Under the pieces are notes generated by a model. It was given only the letters and a program-made list of their open reading frames with translations. It was not told the DNA's origin and did not search any database. Position numbers and translations under genes: made by a program. This document shows, one piece after another, positions 44,068 to 54,010 of a stretch of 64,000 nt of DNA. The first letter of the stretch is position 1, and every line of letters begins with the position of its first letter. Source of the stretch: Skeletonema tropicum (Eukaryota > Bacillariophyta > Thalassiosirophyceae > Thalassiosirales > Thalassiosiraceae); assembly GCA_037178625.1 (NCBI GenBank), contig CM074144.1, positions 434,001 through 498,000 of the forward strand, given 5' to 3'.

Positions 44068-45912
44068 ATGATGATAAACGGCGTGCAAAACTATGACTAT
44101 GAATATTACGAGGCGCGTGCGGAGAGTGTCAAATTGGAGGACATCACTTCCGACGAACATAACGCAGACGTTCTAGCGAGACTTCGTGACAATGATCCTA
44201 AATTCAAAGGAATTTTTATCGACGATGAGTTTGACGAGTCTGATTTTGCTGATGGCGCTTTCTTAATAAGAGAAGGAGATGACCTGGGGTTTTTAGGTTA
44301 TTTTCTTGGTAGAAGCAAACACATGAAAAACCTGAATATCTTCTTCACGGACAATAAAAAAATCAAAGCATTATTCGGGGGGCTTGGACACAACCGATCA
44401 ATTCAAACGCTTCATATTACCCTTAGTCTTGGGGACAGTTTCCAAGGCTTGATACCTTTCCTGCGAAATAATGACAGCCTTCGCGATCTCACCTTCCATT
44501 GCATCGACATCGACGTCGACATTGGGTTGCAATGTGCTCGTAACATTGCATTGCTGCTAGGTCAGCAAAGCTCTTTGAAGCGTCTCTATTTCGACGACAC
44601 AGATTTTGCTGATGCGCAATTGGTAGAGATTGCCTCAGCACTGAGGAATCAGCCGCAACTAGAAGAACTGAATCTGGGCTACAACATTATTGGCAGAGAC
44701 GGCTGCGTGGCACTGGGGGGTGCATTAGGCTTGGGAAGTCCCAACTTGTCGATCCTCAACCTTGAAAGTAATGTTGACGATGAAGGATTGTGTGCATTGA
44801 CAGCAGGTTTGAAGAACTGTCACAATCTCACATCGTTGAGCCTGAGTGGGAGTGAATTGATCACTGAATCGGGGTTGAGGTGTTTGTCTTCGCTGTTCCA
44901 ATCTGAGCACTGCCGACTGGAGCACCTTGACCTAAGTCGGATGAATATTGATAATGATGGGGCTGCTGTATTGTCGACTGGTTTGACGAGCCTCATGAGT
45001 CTAAAGAATCTGAATCTCTCAAGCAATCGTATCAGTGATCTAGGTGTAGCGGGAGTGGGGGGCCTAATGAATTGTTGTAATATTGAAGAGTTGGATCTTT
45101 CTTCCAATATGTTATCAATATCGGCGTCGAGGTATCTTGGTTCATTGGTGCAGATAGCAACGAGATTGAAGTCGCTGCATCTCTGCAGCAATGCTATTAA
45201 CGACGAAGGGCTGCAATGCTTGGTTGATGGTATGACACAACATTGCAGTCTAACAAAGTTGAGTCTATCTGGCAATTCGATTACAGCAGTAGGGTTGAGA
45301 TGTTTGGCTCGTTTCTTTCGATCTTGCAATTGCTGTTTGAAAGATCTGTATCTTTTTGGGATTGATTTTGGAGACGATGGGGTAGTAGCTTTGGCGGATG
45401 GCTTGAGAGGCAATAAATCACTGCAATATTTGGGGTTTTATGCAATGGGATCAAGCATTACAGCGAGTGATTGGGCCGCTTTCTCGAAGCTTCTTTGCGA
45501 TACTTCAAGCGTGAACAACACCTACCTCTCCAATCACACTCTTGTGGTAATAGGGGGCTATAGACCTGGAGTTCCTTCCGATATTGTAGAATATCAGTCG
45601 TTCAATAAATTACGTGACTGCAATGCTGCCATCTGCAAGATTCTTCACAGTCATCCTGACATTGATATGAAGCCTCTGTTGCGATGGAAATTGAAGTGTC
45701 TTCCTGTAGTTATTAGTTGGCTTGAAAAGGCCAAGATATATTGTGGCGACGTGGATGAGTCAAGTAGGTCGATCGAGTGCAGACAACTCTCTGCATTGTA
45801 CAAGTTTGTCAGTGGTATGCCACTATTGGCGGTAAATGGATGCCGTAGGGAGAAGATATCAGATATTGAGTTGAAGACGAAGAAGAGGAAGTTTGACCAA
45901 GCGTTGACTTAG
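44068..45912 (+). CDS. LRR (RNI-type) family protein, member 4
   Basis: 614 residues from an ATG at a position conserved among the paralogues (MMINGVQNYDYEYYEARAES). It is closest to members 1 and 2 and intact throughout: N-terminal domain, acidic segment (DDEFDESDFADG), about eleven LRRs (including ELDLSSNMLSISASRYLGSL, the repeat that member 1 has lost), the C-terminal domain (TYLSNHTL, DIDMKPLLRWKLKCLPVVI, SIECRQLSALYKFVSGMP) and a basic KTKKRKFDQ tail. Its Arg codon at the site of member 1's stop is intact (EHCRLEHLDL). It lies 12 kb from the main cluster in the plus orientation. Interaction function is inferred. Confidence 0.88.
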   Translation: MMINGVQNYDYEYYEARAESVKLEDITSDEHNADVLARLRDNDPKFKGIFIDDEFDESDFADGAFLIREGDDLGFLGYFLGRSKHMKNLNIFFTDNKKIKALFGGLGHNRSIQTLHITLSLGDSFQGLIPFLRNNDSLRDLTFHCIDIDVDIGLQCARNIALLLGQQSSLKRLYFDDTDFADAQLVEIASALRNQPQLEELNLGYNIIGRDGCVALGGALGLGSPNLSILNLESNVDDEGLCALTAGLKNCHNLTSLSLSGSELITESGLRCLSSLFQSEHCRLEHLDLSRMNIDNDGAAVLSTGLTSLMSLKNLNLSSNRISDLGVAGVGGLMNCCNIEELDLSSNMLSISASRYLGSLVQIATRLKSLHLCSNAINDEGLQCLVDGMTQHCSLTKLSLSGNSITAVGLRCLARFFRSCNCCLKDLYLFGIDFGDDGVVALADGLRGNKSLQYLGFYAMGSSITASDWAAFSKLLCDTSSVNNTYLSNHTLVVIGGYRPGVPSDIVEYQSFNKLRDCNAAICKILHSHPDIDMKPLLRWKLKCLPVVISWLEKAKIYCGDVDESSRSIECRQLSALYKFVSGMPLLAVNGCRREKISDIELKTKKRKFDQALT

Positions 45913-47354
45913 TGAAGTTGATGTCAATAGAGTTGGGCCTTGGGAATGGCCACTTTGTCTTTATTGCCATAATCATTACTACTTTCAAGTGCTATCCTGG
46001 CTTGTTGACTTCAGCTACAGCTACGCCACATTTTATCTTTGCTCGTGCTCATTCAAAACACAATGCAGACTTGATTGGTGAAATCAAAGTATGTAAGGTG
46101 TCCTTAGTTCATGGCATGCGTTAGTTACACCTCAGAGAGCTCCGTAGCCGAAGTACCTACTTACCAAACAGATCAGATCAAATCAAGCAATCAAGAAACA
46201 TAGAATCTCAAAGGTTACACCCAACTAATAATCCGAAACAATGAGTAAAGCGTAAATATTGGCACTCTTTTTCTTTCTGTGTATCACCTTCTCTCTATCT
46301 ACGGGTGCTGTAATTTTCAACTGCTCTTTCCGGTGCTGTTCATCAGTCTGTTCCGACTGTCGACTCTTTCTACAGATTTGATTCCTCTTGCTTTTTCACC
46401 AGTATTGCACATCGCTGCTGCTGAAAGCCTTCCATTCCATTCCAGCCCGTGCGTCCATAGTTGGTTTGCAGGTTCGCGCCTTCTTTGGTTGCATTTGGCC
46501 CTAGTTATTCCCTTGGACGGAAGGACATGAATTTCAAGCGAAATGACGGGTAAGCTCTGCTGCGCTCGACTCACCAACTTATGCTCAAGCTCGACCGAAG
46601 CTTGAACTAGCAGGTGCTGCTGCTTGTTCCTTCTTGAGCTGTGATATGCGCCTGGACTTAAACTTGAACTGAAGTTTGCAGAATCTTTGAGTCCGGCTCC
46701 GGCTGAGCTGTTTGCCGTTTGCAAAGCAAACTTCTTTGCGGAAGCCGGATGAGTCTGGGCTTCTTATGAGCCGCCGTAGTGGTAGTAGTTGGCTTGTTGA
46801 TTTCCGTGTGCGCGAGTTGCCATGCTGAATGCGTTGGGGAATTTGGAGGTTGGTTCTGGTGGATTTTTGCCGTGCGTAGAGGAAGTTGTGGGACCGAAGA
46901 GTCCAAGTGCCCTGAGTCCAAGGGGGTTGATTGCAAATGCAAATGGGAGTAGTTCTTTGCGTTGATGGTTGATGCAATTGCGACAAGAGGTGGCATTGGC
47001 ATAATGCAACATACCATGGTACTTGTGTACAAGTATGCCTAAACTTTGCCTTCTCATTCAGCCGAGGCCAGCGGGCGACGTGACAAGAAGTACCTTTGTT
47101 TGACTCTTGGTAGGGTGGGCGTCACTACCACATCTGAACGAGAGGGCATGTTGGAGTTGCATAGAACAATTTCGAATCCTTCACAAGTATTTTTGAGAAG
47201 TGACATGCGTGGGAAGTTGAAGTGGTGGAGAGTTCAATCCTTTACACTGATTTTTACACTGAAATTACGACCTCGGAACGCGCCTGAGTGCCGAATTGCC
47301 TGTATCCAAGCTTCGTTCAAGCTTGAGATTGTTTAAAGTTGGTTAGTCGAGCTA
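45913..47354. other. intergenic; conserved LRR 3' flank and possible decayed element
   Basis: 45913-45965 is similar to the 3' flanks of LRR members 1 and 2 (ACTTTGTCTTTA). Between about 46320 and 47057 several overlapping minus-strand frames (for example RKELLPFAFAINPLGLRALG at about 46900-46960) look like fragments of a mobile-element protein, but no domain can be named and no ends are seen. Confidence 0.35.
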
Positions 47355-49469
47355 TAAGACCCGTTCTGTCAATAAGAGAGGTTCCACTGGTACAAAATTC
47401 ACGTAGAAACTGCTCACCGTAGGAATTCAACCAAATTTGTAGGAATTCAAAACCTTGACGAAACGTGACGCGCCCTCTTCCCGCCAATTTTTTTATTAGT
47501 AAAATGCTCTAGCTTTGGGTCCGAGCGGCCAAAATTAAGTTTCAGGGAAGTGGTTTACATGCTATTCCCGAGATACTATCCTTTAGGTGACTATTATGTG
47601 AGTGTATACTGCGCTGGGTAGGTGATGAAAGCGTATATTTTCGTCGAGCTATGCATTTGAAGGTACCCTCTAGCTTCATGCTAGTCATGATGGCTGATGG
47701 CCGGCCAAATTTGTCTAGCAAAAAGCTAGTGTACTCTCACATGCATTTCTCAGCAGAGAGTTGGAATTATCGGCCAACCAACATATGTACAGAACCCCCA
47801 TTACGGTCGACAAAAGGATGGTAGTACCTTTAAAGCCGGTACATCAACTCTGTCAATCTCGATTTTGGCCGCTCGGACCCAAAGCTAGAGCATTTCACTA
47901 ATAAAAAAATTGGCGGGAAGGGGGCGCGTCACGTTTCGTCGATTTTTTTTTACGTGGATTTTGTACCAGAGTTCTACGTACGGGGTGGGTGAGCGTCTGG
48001 AACCCCGCTTATGATATTTCGCGCGTATTTCGAGCCGATTTTGAGGCCGATTTTGCTTCCCGCCACATCTGAAATCCGCCACCCCTAAAATACGTCAAAA
48101 ACCTCTTGAAATCGGCCCTGCTTTTTTTGAGGTTTTTCACGTATTTCGAGCGTATCTATTTCGAGCCGATTTGAGCCCGCCAACATCTTATCCACGCAAG
48201 ATGAAAACAACACCCCCTATGCCCTCCCATTATGTCACTTATACACCCCTGTCCAACCAGCCACCACAAAATCCGGCCGCTATAAGTTGGCGCATGTTAT
48301 GAGCTTCCGTTAGAGCCGCCGGTCGGCCTTGTAGGCAGCGTATTCTATAAGATATAGTTTGTTGTGTCGAGAAATGATGATGTCGATCGCTGCATGTCAT
48401 TATTTGTGCATTAAATGTTTGGCGGATAACGCAAGAAATAATGTTATTTCGTGTTATAATACCTAGGGAAGATATCCTCAACGTGGTGACTTTATTGGGT
48501 GGCCCTATGGTGTCGTTTGATGCGATATCAGGACCGAATAAGTCCGCTCGGCCCGTGCCGCCGACGGTGTTATCATTATGTTTAATTGTGTTACGCTGCT
48601 CTGATCTAGGTACATCCCTCCCCAATGATTACACAATAATAATCTTTGGTTTGCCGCCTAGCTTGGCTATCCATAAACTTCGTCTACAGAGTTAGAGTTA
48701 AATGTACAACCCACATCACCTGTTGGGAGGTTAATGAGGCTATTATAGCAGCTCCCCCATGAGGCAATATAATTGAAAGACACAATGTATTGAGCAGAAT
48801 TATTTTTATTAAACTATTGAGAATGAGGGGGAACAACAGATTGGTGCCCTGCATCTACATACTAAGAATATTAGCTCATTATAGTTGAAATGAGTGATGT
48901 TATCCTGATCGATTTGTTCCTTCAGTAGCTTGATAATGCGAGTGATATGGATTGCTCCTCACCAATAACATTCAACACTCCCATAGTTTAGTTATATGAA
49001 GGAAATGGAAGGGTTATATTCCATGGAATGGGCGATAATATGGAATGATTGACCCTCATTGACCGTCGACGCTCAGTCGAAATACGGAAACGCTCTATTT
49101 AATGACCAATACGTCGTCACACACTTAATATCGGTACAAAGCGATGCCACCATTCGATTCTACGTTTAAAATGGGTTTAGGAACGATATTTTGGGTTTGA
49201 AAGACATGTGGTTGCCGGTGTTGAAGGTGTTCTACTATGTTGTACTTCATGGTCAATAGGGTAGTAGGGTAGGTAGTAGGAGGCGGGCGTCAGTGGCGGG
49301 TGATGGCTGGTGGCGGGTGGTGCGGCGGCTCATAAAATACGCAAGCACAGGTGGATTTCGTTCTGTCAATGAGAGCAAAATACGCGGATTTCAAATGGCG
49401 GGAAGCCGAAATCGGCCTTGAAATCCGCCTCAAAATACGCGCGAAATCGGATTGACAGAACGGGTCTAA
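47355..49469. mobile_element. Harbinger-like element, TAA target duplication, interrupted left end
   Basis: Perfect 16-bp terminal inverted repeats GACCCGTTCTGTCAAT lie at 47358-47373 and 49451-49466, flanked on both sides by TAA (47355-47357 and 49467-49469). A 3-bp TWA duplication is the hallmark of PIF/Harbinger elements. The right subterminal sequence (49385-49449) is matched, inverted, not next to the left end but at about 48015-48080, because another repeat occupies 47374-48010. A minus-strand open frame (48239-48625, FNAQIMTCSDR...) might be a remnant of a DDE transposase; that is weak. The element is at least non-autonomous. Confidence 0.65.
47387..47969. mobile_element. foldback (MITE-like) repeat nested in the left end of the Harbinger-like element
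   Basis: Long arms 47457-47535 and 47862-47940 (about 79 bp, near-perfect, containing CTAGCTTTGGGTCCGAGCGG) are inverted. Outer arms CTGGTACAAAATTCACGTA (47387-47405) and its near-complement (47951-47969) extend the foldback. The spacer (47536-47861) has no gene. No clear target duplication was found. Confidence 0.7.
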
Positions 49470-49477
49470 GCGATCAG

Positions 49478-49711
49478 TGTTAGAATAGACGATAGGAGTT
49501 TGTCCCAGCGGAAGTCATACCGGGACCGCTTACTCCTTACTTGTTCTAGCTCGACTCTCGACGGCACGTCGACCAACGCTCTTGTCCCCGAATACACAAT
49601 AGAAGTAAATAGTAAACCCCCTTACTGTGTGGTGTTGTTCCATCTAACTTACGTCTAAACGGACGGTTGGAACGGCATCCACTAAACGCTTTTATCACCG
49701 TAATTGTAACA
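49478..49711 (+). repeat. solo LTR of the copia element family
   Basis: 234 bp from TGTTAGAATAG to GTAACA, aligning along its whole length with the LTRs at 54504-54752 and 60728-60970. It is flanked by ATCAG on both sides (49473-49477 and 49712-49716), a 5-bp target duplication. No internal copia sequence follows, so it was left by recombination between two LTRs. It sits 8 bp from the end of the Harbinger-like element. Confidence 0.92.
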
Positions 49712-49716
49712 ATCAG

Positions 49717-50322
49717 AAAGAGAAAGAGCGCGGGATCAAGCGTTGGATATGGGTCACAGTGAAGGAGAAACAATGTAGTTACATATGTGCAGTACAAGTA
49801 CAAGTGGAACAGAGAGATTGGAGAGTCAAATAGTCTGATGAGACTGAGATGCCGAGAAGAAGAAAGAAAGTCATTCACGAAGCTTGAGCTGCTGCGTACA
49901 ACTGCTGCGTATTTTGATCGTGTTTTTTGATTGGAACACTGCATTGCGTCGACCTTTAAAGGGTGACCACATCTGCAATCGATGCATTTGCGTCCATCCG
50001 CGAAGATCGATCTCGGAAGATTCCCTTCCAGTTTGTGTTGTATTCGTAGTTTCAATACCTGGAACCTAATCGGGCAAACTTATGAGGGAGCGAAGATGAA
50101 AATGACATAGAATTGCATGCAATCTACCATTCGTGATTTTGATCAGGGACAACCTTTTCTTTAATCCGTCACTGCATTCTCTAGAGTAGCTTCTATTTTG
50201 GGACTGCCTATGCAGTATTCGCACTTTCCTATCCACTTTTTGGGTAGTGATTCTCTTCCGTCCATAAGTAGTAGCCAGGTCATAAAATAATATCATTATT
50301 CATCGAACCAAATGCAACAACA
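49717..50322. other. intergenic, nothing recognised
   Basis: About 600 bp upstream of the next gene. Open frames here (for example 49546-50055, minus) overlap the solo LTR and are not credible genes. Confidence 0.45.
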
Positions 50323-50808
50323 ATGACGACTAAGACTGGTTTGGTACGATTTGCTGATACTGCACAGCTGCATATCTATAGCCGGCAAGAAGAACATTGC
50401 GGTAAGAACGACGTTGCTTTTCACGAGCTATGGTACACTGCAGCTGACTTTCGTTCAATGAGACGTACCTTCGAGCAAGACGTCCGTCGTGTTCGAGCGC
50501 AGGGGGTGGAGCCTTGGGTGGAGTTGGCTGCAGTCCCTTTCAACAATGCAGGAAATGATGGTGATACCACAGCCGACGAAAACAGCGTCTGCTATGTTGG
50601 AATCGAGAGTTTCCTAACAGTTGATTTGACGCTCGAGAGGGCGGCCAGCAGAGAGCAATGTATCAATGCCGTTCTAGAGGAGCAGGCGAGACAAGAACCT
50701 TCAGCGAGGTTCAAATGCGAGGCGATTGCGCTCGCCTCTTCTACTCAGACAAGGGAAGTCGTACGAAGAGCAAGAATGCTTGGTCATTTTCATCAGGATT
50801 CTATCTGA
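50323..50808 (+). CDS. small conserved protein with WY..AD motif, unknown function
   Basis: 161 residues, single exon. Residues about 8-60 (VRFADTAQLHIYSRQEEHCG, then VAFHELWYTAADFRSMRRTF) form a pattern I associate with a large diatom family of unknown function: a strand of hydrophobic residues, then LWYTxxDFxxMR and a helix. Residues 85-110 contain CYVGIESFLT and the C-terminal half is helical and charged (REVVRRARMLGHFHQ). No signal or membrane segment is visible. Confidence 0.65.
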   Translation: MTTKTGLVRFADTAQLHIYSRQEEHCGKNDVAFHELWYTAADFRSMRRTFEQDVRRVRAQGVEPWVELAAVPFNNAGNDGDTTADENSVCYVGIESFLTVDLTLERAASREQCINAVLEEQARQEPSARFKCEAIALASSTQTREVVRRARMLGHFHQDSI

Positions 50809-50962
50809 TGCGTCACAAGCAAACAAGTAAGTCGTCTCTCTGGAGAGAACTCCTCAGAGGAACGTTTTCTAGAATATGAATATAGCGCAAGTAGAAGACA
50901 CTGTACAGAACATCTCAGTGCACCCTTATGTGTATAAGTAATGAGATATATAAATTGTGCCT
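50809..50962. other. short intergenic stretch
   Basis: Expected 3' flank of the preceding gene. Nothing else is seen. Confidence 0.4.
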
Positions 50963-51135
50963 TGATGTTGAGTGCCATAGTTTTGCTACTTATTCACTTT
51001 CACTATCTTCTCCCAAGAGCAGAGCAGCAAAGCCATTGACTACCGTAGAAACTTCAGAACTATCATAGCTTGAGCAATTGTCTTCAACTTGAACATCATC
51101 AGCAGTGTTGATACTTATGATATCATCAAGGGAAT
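50963..51135 (-). repeat. duplicated 3' end of the ankyrin gene (fragment)
   Basis: About 160-170 bp nearly identical to 51585-51752, which encodes the C-terminal NGFAALLLGEDSESE of the ankyrin gene plus its 3' flank. This copy is followed upstream by unrelated sequence, so it is a dead fragment. The two direct copies bracket the open frame at 51169-51588. Confidence 0.8.
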
Positions 51136-51168
51136 ACTGGGGTTGAAACGCCGCGAAGATTTGTCCAT

Positions 51169-51588
51169 GTGGTGGATATCCACAGTAAGTGGATGCCGGC
51201 CGATGAGAACAGTCAGCACAAAATCTATTATATCGCAGGCTTCTTGATCGGCGCTGTAACGAAGAATTCAAAAAGAAATATCAGCGCCAATGCGATCGAA
51301 CACTTCCTCTCTCATGCATCACTTTTGCAAGACGCTGCAATGGAAAATGATCTTCCTGTAGATGATGTGGTAGAGAGACAGGTAGACCAGCTTCACTTTG
51401 CTAGTGGAAAGTTCTATGATGTGGTAATCAAGCTTGAATGTGTGTTCTATCACATCCTTGGAGAAAAGAGCATCGAAATATTTGGTCCACAGATAATAGC
51501 AGAAATGGAGTCTTGTCTGAACAAAGTTGACAACGGGATTTCCTCAATGCTTGATGGCTGGGAGTATGAAGACGTTAGGGTTACTTGA
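51169..51588 (+). CDS. protein fragment between two direct repeats, unknown function
   Basis: 139 codons in the frame, the last 100 (NISANAIEHFLSHASLLQDA, then ERQVDQLHFASGKFYDVVIK and IFGPQIIAEMESCLNKV) having the periodicity of an alpha-helical protein domain. The N-terminal part has no convincing start (an ATG at 51169 within an unrelated stretch). The frame ends a few bases before the second copy of the ankyrin 3' repeat. It may be the 3' piece of a gene carried in with the duplication. Domain unknown. Confidence 0.4.
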   Translation: MVDIHSKWMPADENSQHKIYYIAGFLIGAVTKNSKRNISANAIEHFLSHASLLQDAAMENDLPVDDVVERQVDQLHFASGKFYDVVIKLECVFYHILGEKSIEIFGPQIIAEMESCLNKVDNGISSMLDGWEYEDVRVT

Positions 51589-51612
51589 TGTTGAGTGCCA
51601 TAGTTTTGCTAC

Positions 51613-52518
51613 TTATTCACTTTCACTATCTTCTCCCAAGAGCAGAGCAGCAAAGCCATTGACTACCGTAGAAACTTCAGTACTATCATCGCTTGAGCAA
51701 TTGTCTTCAACTTGAACATCATCAGCAGTGCTGATACTGATGATATCATCAGCTTCAACAAACACTGAATGTGCACTTTCCTTTCTGCTTCTGCCTTGCT
51801 TTTGCTGTCGTCTTAGCTTCTTATTGCGCTTTATCTGTCGTACCGTCTCAACATAGCTCGGCTCTTCAATATTGCAATCAGTATTCGATGACATATCGAT
51901 TTTGTTGCCTTCGCTATCATCGAAACACTGCGACCGCATTTCTGACTTTTCGTCACACTTTTGAGCTGCCTTCTCCTTCTTCTTCAATCTCTTTTCCTTG
52001 ATTATCTTTTTCTTGATCTTGGTGGAAATTGGTGTTCTACGCGGACCCCAAAACGCAGTTGACTTAGCCTGCTTCCTAGAATATCCAACTGGCGCATCAG
52101 CCTCTTCATCTGCTTCGTCTTCATCATCCACCTTGCCGGCTTTCTTGTATGCATCTATAACGAAATCACGTGTAGCCTTGCCTTTTGCCTGTGAAAGCCT
52201 AACCTTTGTGATATCAGCTCCATATTCAGACAATACTCGTAGTGCATGCACATGCCCATTCTTTGCCGCCTGGTGTGCTGGTAAATTTCCACCTCTATCG
52301 GAAATTGTAAAATCAGCTCCGGACTTGGCCAACAAACGGAGCGCTTTGGTGTGCCCACCAGCTGCGGCGGCATGTGAAGGAGTCCAACCAACTGTATTGC
52401 TCATATTGGGACATACGCCGCGAGATAGTGCCGCTCGTAGGCCACACATATCTCCCCGGTGGGAATACGACCATATATTTCCTGTTCTTTCTTCGTACCG
52501 ATCGCCTGCAGTAGCCAT
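51613..52518 (-). CDS. ankyrin-repeat protein with charged C-terminus
   Basis: 301 residues, single exon. Residues about 12-108 hold three ankyrin repeats (GDMCGLRAALSRGVCPNMSN, GWTPSHAAAAGGHTKALRLL, GGNLPAHQAAKNGHVHALRVL). A Lys-rich stretch near 165-185 (TKIKKKIIKEKRLKKKEKAA) and a second near 232-245 could be nuclear signals, and the tail is acidic (ALLLGEDSESE). It is probably a cytosolic or nuclear adaptor; partners are unknown. Its last 50 codons and 3' flank are duplicated 450 bp downstream. Confidence 0.85.
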   Translation of the reverse strand: MATAGDRYEERTGNIWSYSHRGDMCGLRAALSRGVCPNMSNTVGWTPSHAAAAGGHTKALRLLAKSGADFTISDRGGNLPAHQAAKNGHVHALRVLSEYGADITKVRLSQAKGKATRDFVIDAYKKAGKVDDEDEADEEADAPVGYSRKQAKSTAFWGPRRTPISTKIKKKIIKEKRLKKKEKAAQKCDEKSEMRSQCFDDSEGNKIDMSSNTDCNIEEPSYVETVRQIKRNKKLRRQQKQGRSRKESAHSVFVEADDIISISTADDVQVEDNCSSDDSTEVSTVVNGFAALLLGEDSESE

Positions 52519-52978
52519 GATGAATGATGAAGAAGACGCTTATGAATGAAATGATGCGTCAACTCTTGTCCGTGCTTCCACTACTGTACTTCCTCTCAAT
52601 AACTGCAACACAAGAACACTAACTGTTCACTTTCTCATTCACAGCCTTTTACTCAACAAGTTTATCAACTATGATTTAATACTACCTGGTACAATTACAT
52701 TCATCGAGATGATGAATGTTGATGTTGTGCTTTGTGCGCAAAATGCAAAAATGCTGTGTCAGAAGAAAATGGCGGGAAATATTTTCTGTATCCTTCCATG
52801 CATCTACTTATCCGCTCGCTCGCTCCGCCAATACATAGCTCTAGCGTACTGTGCCCTGCTACAACTCCTCACGTATTATCGATCTCCAACATAATGCGCA
52901 ATATCTTTAATAAGTCAGAGACGCCAGTTCGCACTTTGGGAAATAGATTGTCCTAATACTGAAATGCATCACATTAAG
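52519..52978. other. upstream region of the ankyrin gene
   Basis: 460 bp between the ankyrin start and the next gene's stop. Small open frames (52709-52956) are not credible. Promoter expected; no elements recognised. Confidence 0.4.
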
Positions 52979-54010
52979 TTAGATTTCCCATTGTCGTGGA
53001 CTAACCTGAATCGTCAAATCTCCCTCAGTCATTCCATAGCCAACAACGGTTTTGCATGCCATCCTCCATCGTGGTTTCTTCTTCAAAATCTGTTCCTCTT
53101 GTTGTTTCATTGGACTTAAAAGATCCATGCCCTTGCCCACACTCACTACACAGGTGGCACATGTCCCATCAGCTCCACAGTCACCCATTCCGCCGCTATC
53201 AAATCGTTCAGCAAGCTTATCATTCAATTTGATTCCCCGAGTCAGAAGTGCTCTACGAAGATTCTCCCCAGCAAATAACTCAATTGAAGCATCTGGTAAA
53301 TTTTCCGATGGTGGATATTGCAACTTCACACTAATTTTGGGTTGACGTCTCAATCGCTTCACTGTTAATGTGACCTCATCATCGTCACTTACAACTTCTG
53401 GCAGTGACATTAACGCCTCAATAGTTGCATCATACGATAGGCACTCCGTCGCAACACTCACCCGTTCCTCCTCAGCATTCATTCCCTTAGCCACACTCTT
53501 CTTCACGGTTAAACCCACGATGGAATCTCCTGGTTGAATGCCACTCCCTTCGGCATTCCCCCCGCCAACCACTTCTTCGATAATGGTAATTCCAATTCCG
53601 TCCTCACGTCCACCTGCAATTTCGGAGAGTATCAATCCGAGCCCTCCACTACGTCTGATTGAATATTTCAACGAGTCAACAAACAATTCCGAATCCTTGG
53701 CCTTGAGGAAAATACCTGCGGACTGCATGCTTGTCTCTGCTTGCAACACTGCAGTCCAATTTTCAATGCATGAAGTGAGAGGTACGTTGTATTTGTTCAT
53801 GTCGACAGATGGTGAACCGGCTGCTGCGTAGAATAATTGCTGTTCTTGCTCTTGTACCGTGCTGGAGAAGAGTGAGGTGGATTTGGGGATGCTGTGATGG
53901 AAGTTGGAGGAAGTACATCTTGTGCTTGTGCTGAAGGCATCGACTGTGCTAGAAATTTTTGTTGCCATGAAGGCGGCGGCCATGAGAGGCTTTCTGCGTG
54001 ATGATACCAT
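52979..54010 (-). CDS. plastid PDZ-ferredoxin ([2Fe-2S]) fusion protein
   Basis: 343 residues, single exon. The N-terminus (RRKPLMAAAFMATKISSTVDAFSTS) is a short signal-like region ending in DAFS, a Phe-type plastid motif. Residues about 115-215 form a PDZ-like domain (SGGLGLILSEIAG...GITIIEEVVGGGNAEGSGIQPGDSIVGLTV, where GSGIQPGDSIVG is the typical PDZ core). Residues about 222-340 are a [2Fe-2S] ferredoxin domain with cluster ligands Cys278, Cys284, Cys287 (C-x5-C-x2-C) and Cys319. The PDZ part may bind a partner's C-terminus while the cluster transfers electrons, presumably in the plastid stroma. Partners are unknown. The fusion itself is clear; the plastid location is inferred. Confidence 0.82.
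   Translation of the reverse strand: MVSSRRKPLMAAAFMATKISSTVDAFSTSTRCTSSNFHHSIPKSTSLFSSTVQEQEQQLFYAAAGSPSVDMNKYNVPLTSCIENWTAVLQAETSMQSAGIFLKAKDSELFVDSLKYSIRRSGGLGLILSEIAGGREDGIGITIIEEVVGGGNAEGSGIQPGDSIVGLTVKKSVAKGMNAEEERVSVATECLSYDATIEALMSLPEVVSDDDEVTLTVKRLRRQPKISVKLQYPPSENLPDASIELFAGENLRRALLTRGIKLNDKLAERFDSGGMGDCGADGTCATCVVSVGKGMDLLSPMKQQEEQILKKKPRWRMACKTVVGYGMTEGDLTIQVSPRQWEI

Noticed and set aside
46317..47057. Several overlapping minus-strand frames that might be a mobile-element gene
   Set aside because: Sequence such as LLPFAFAINPLG looks protein-like but no domain, ends or continuous frame could be established; kept only as a note.
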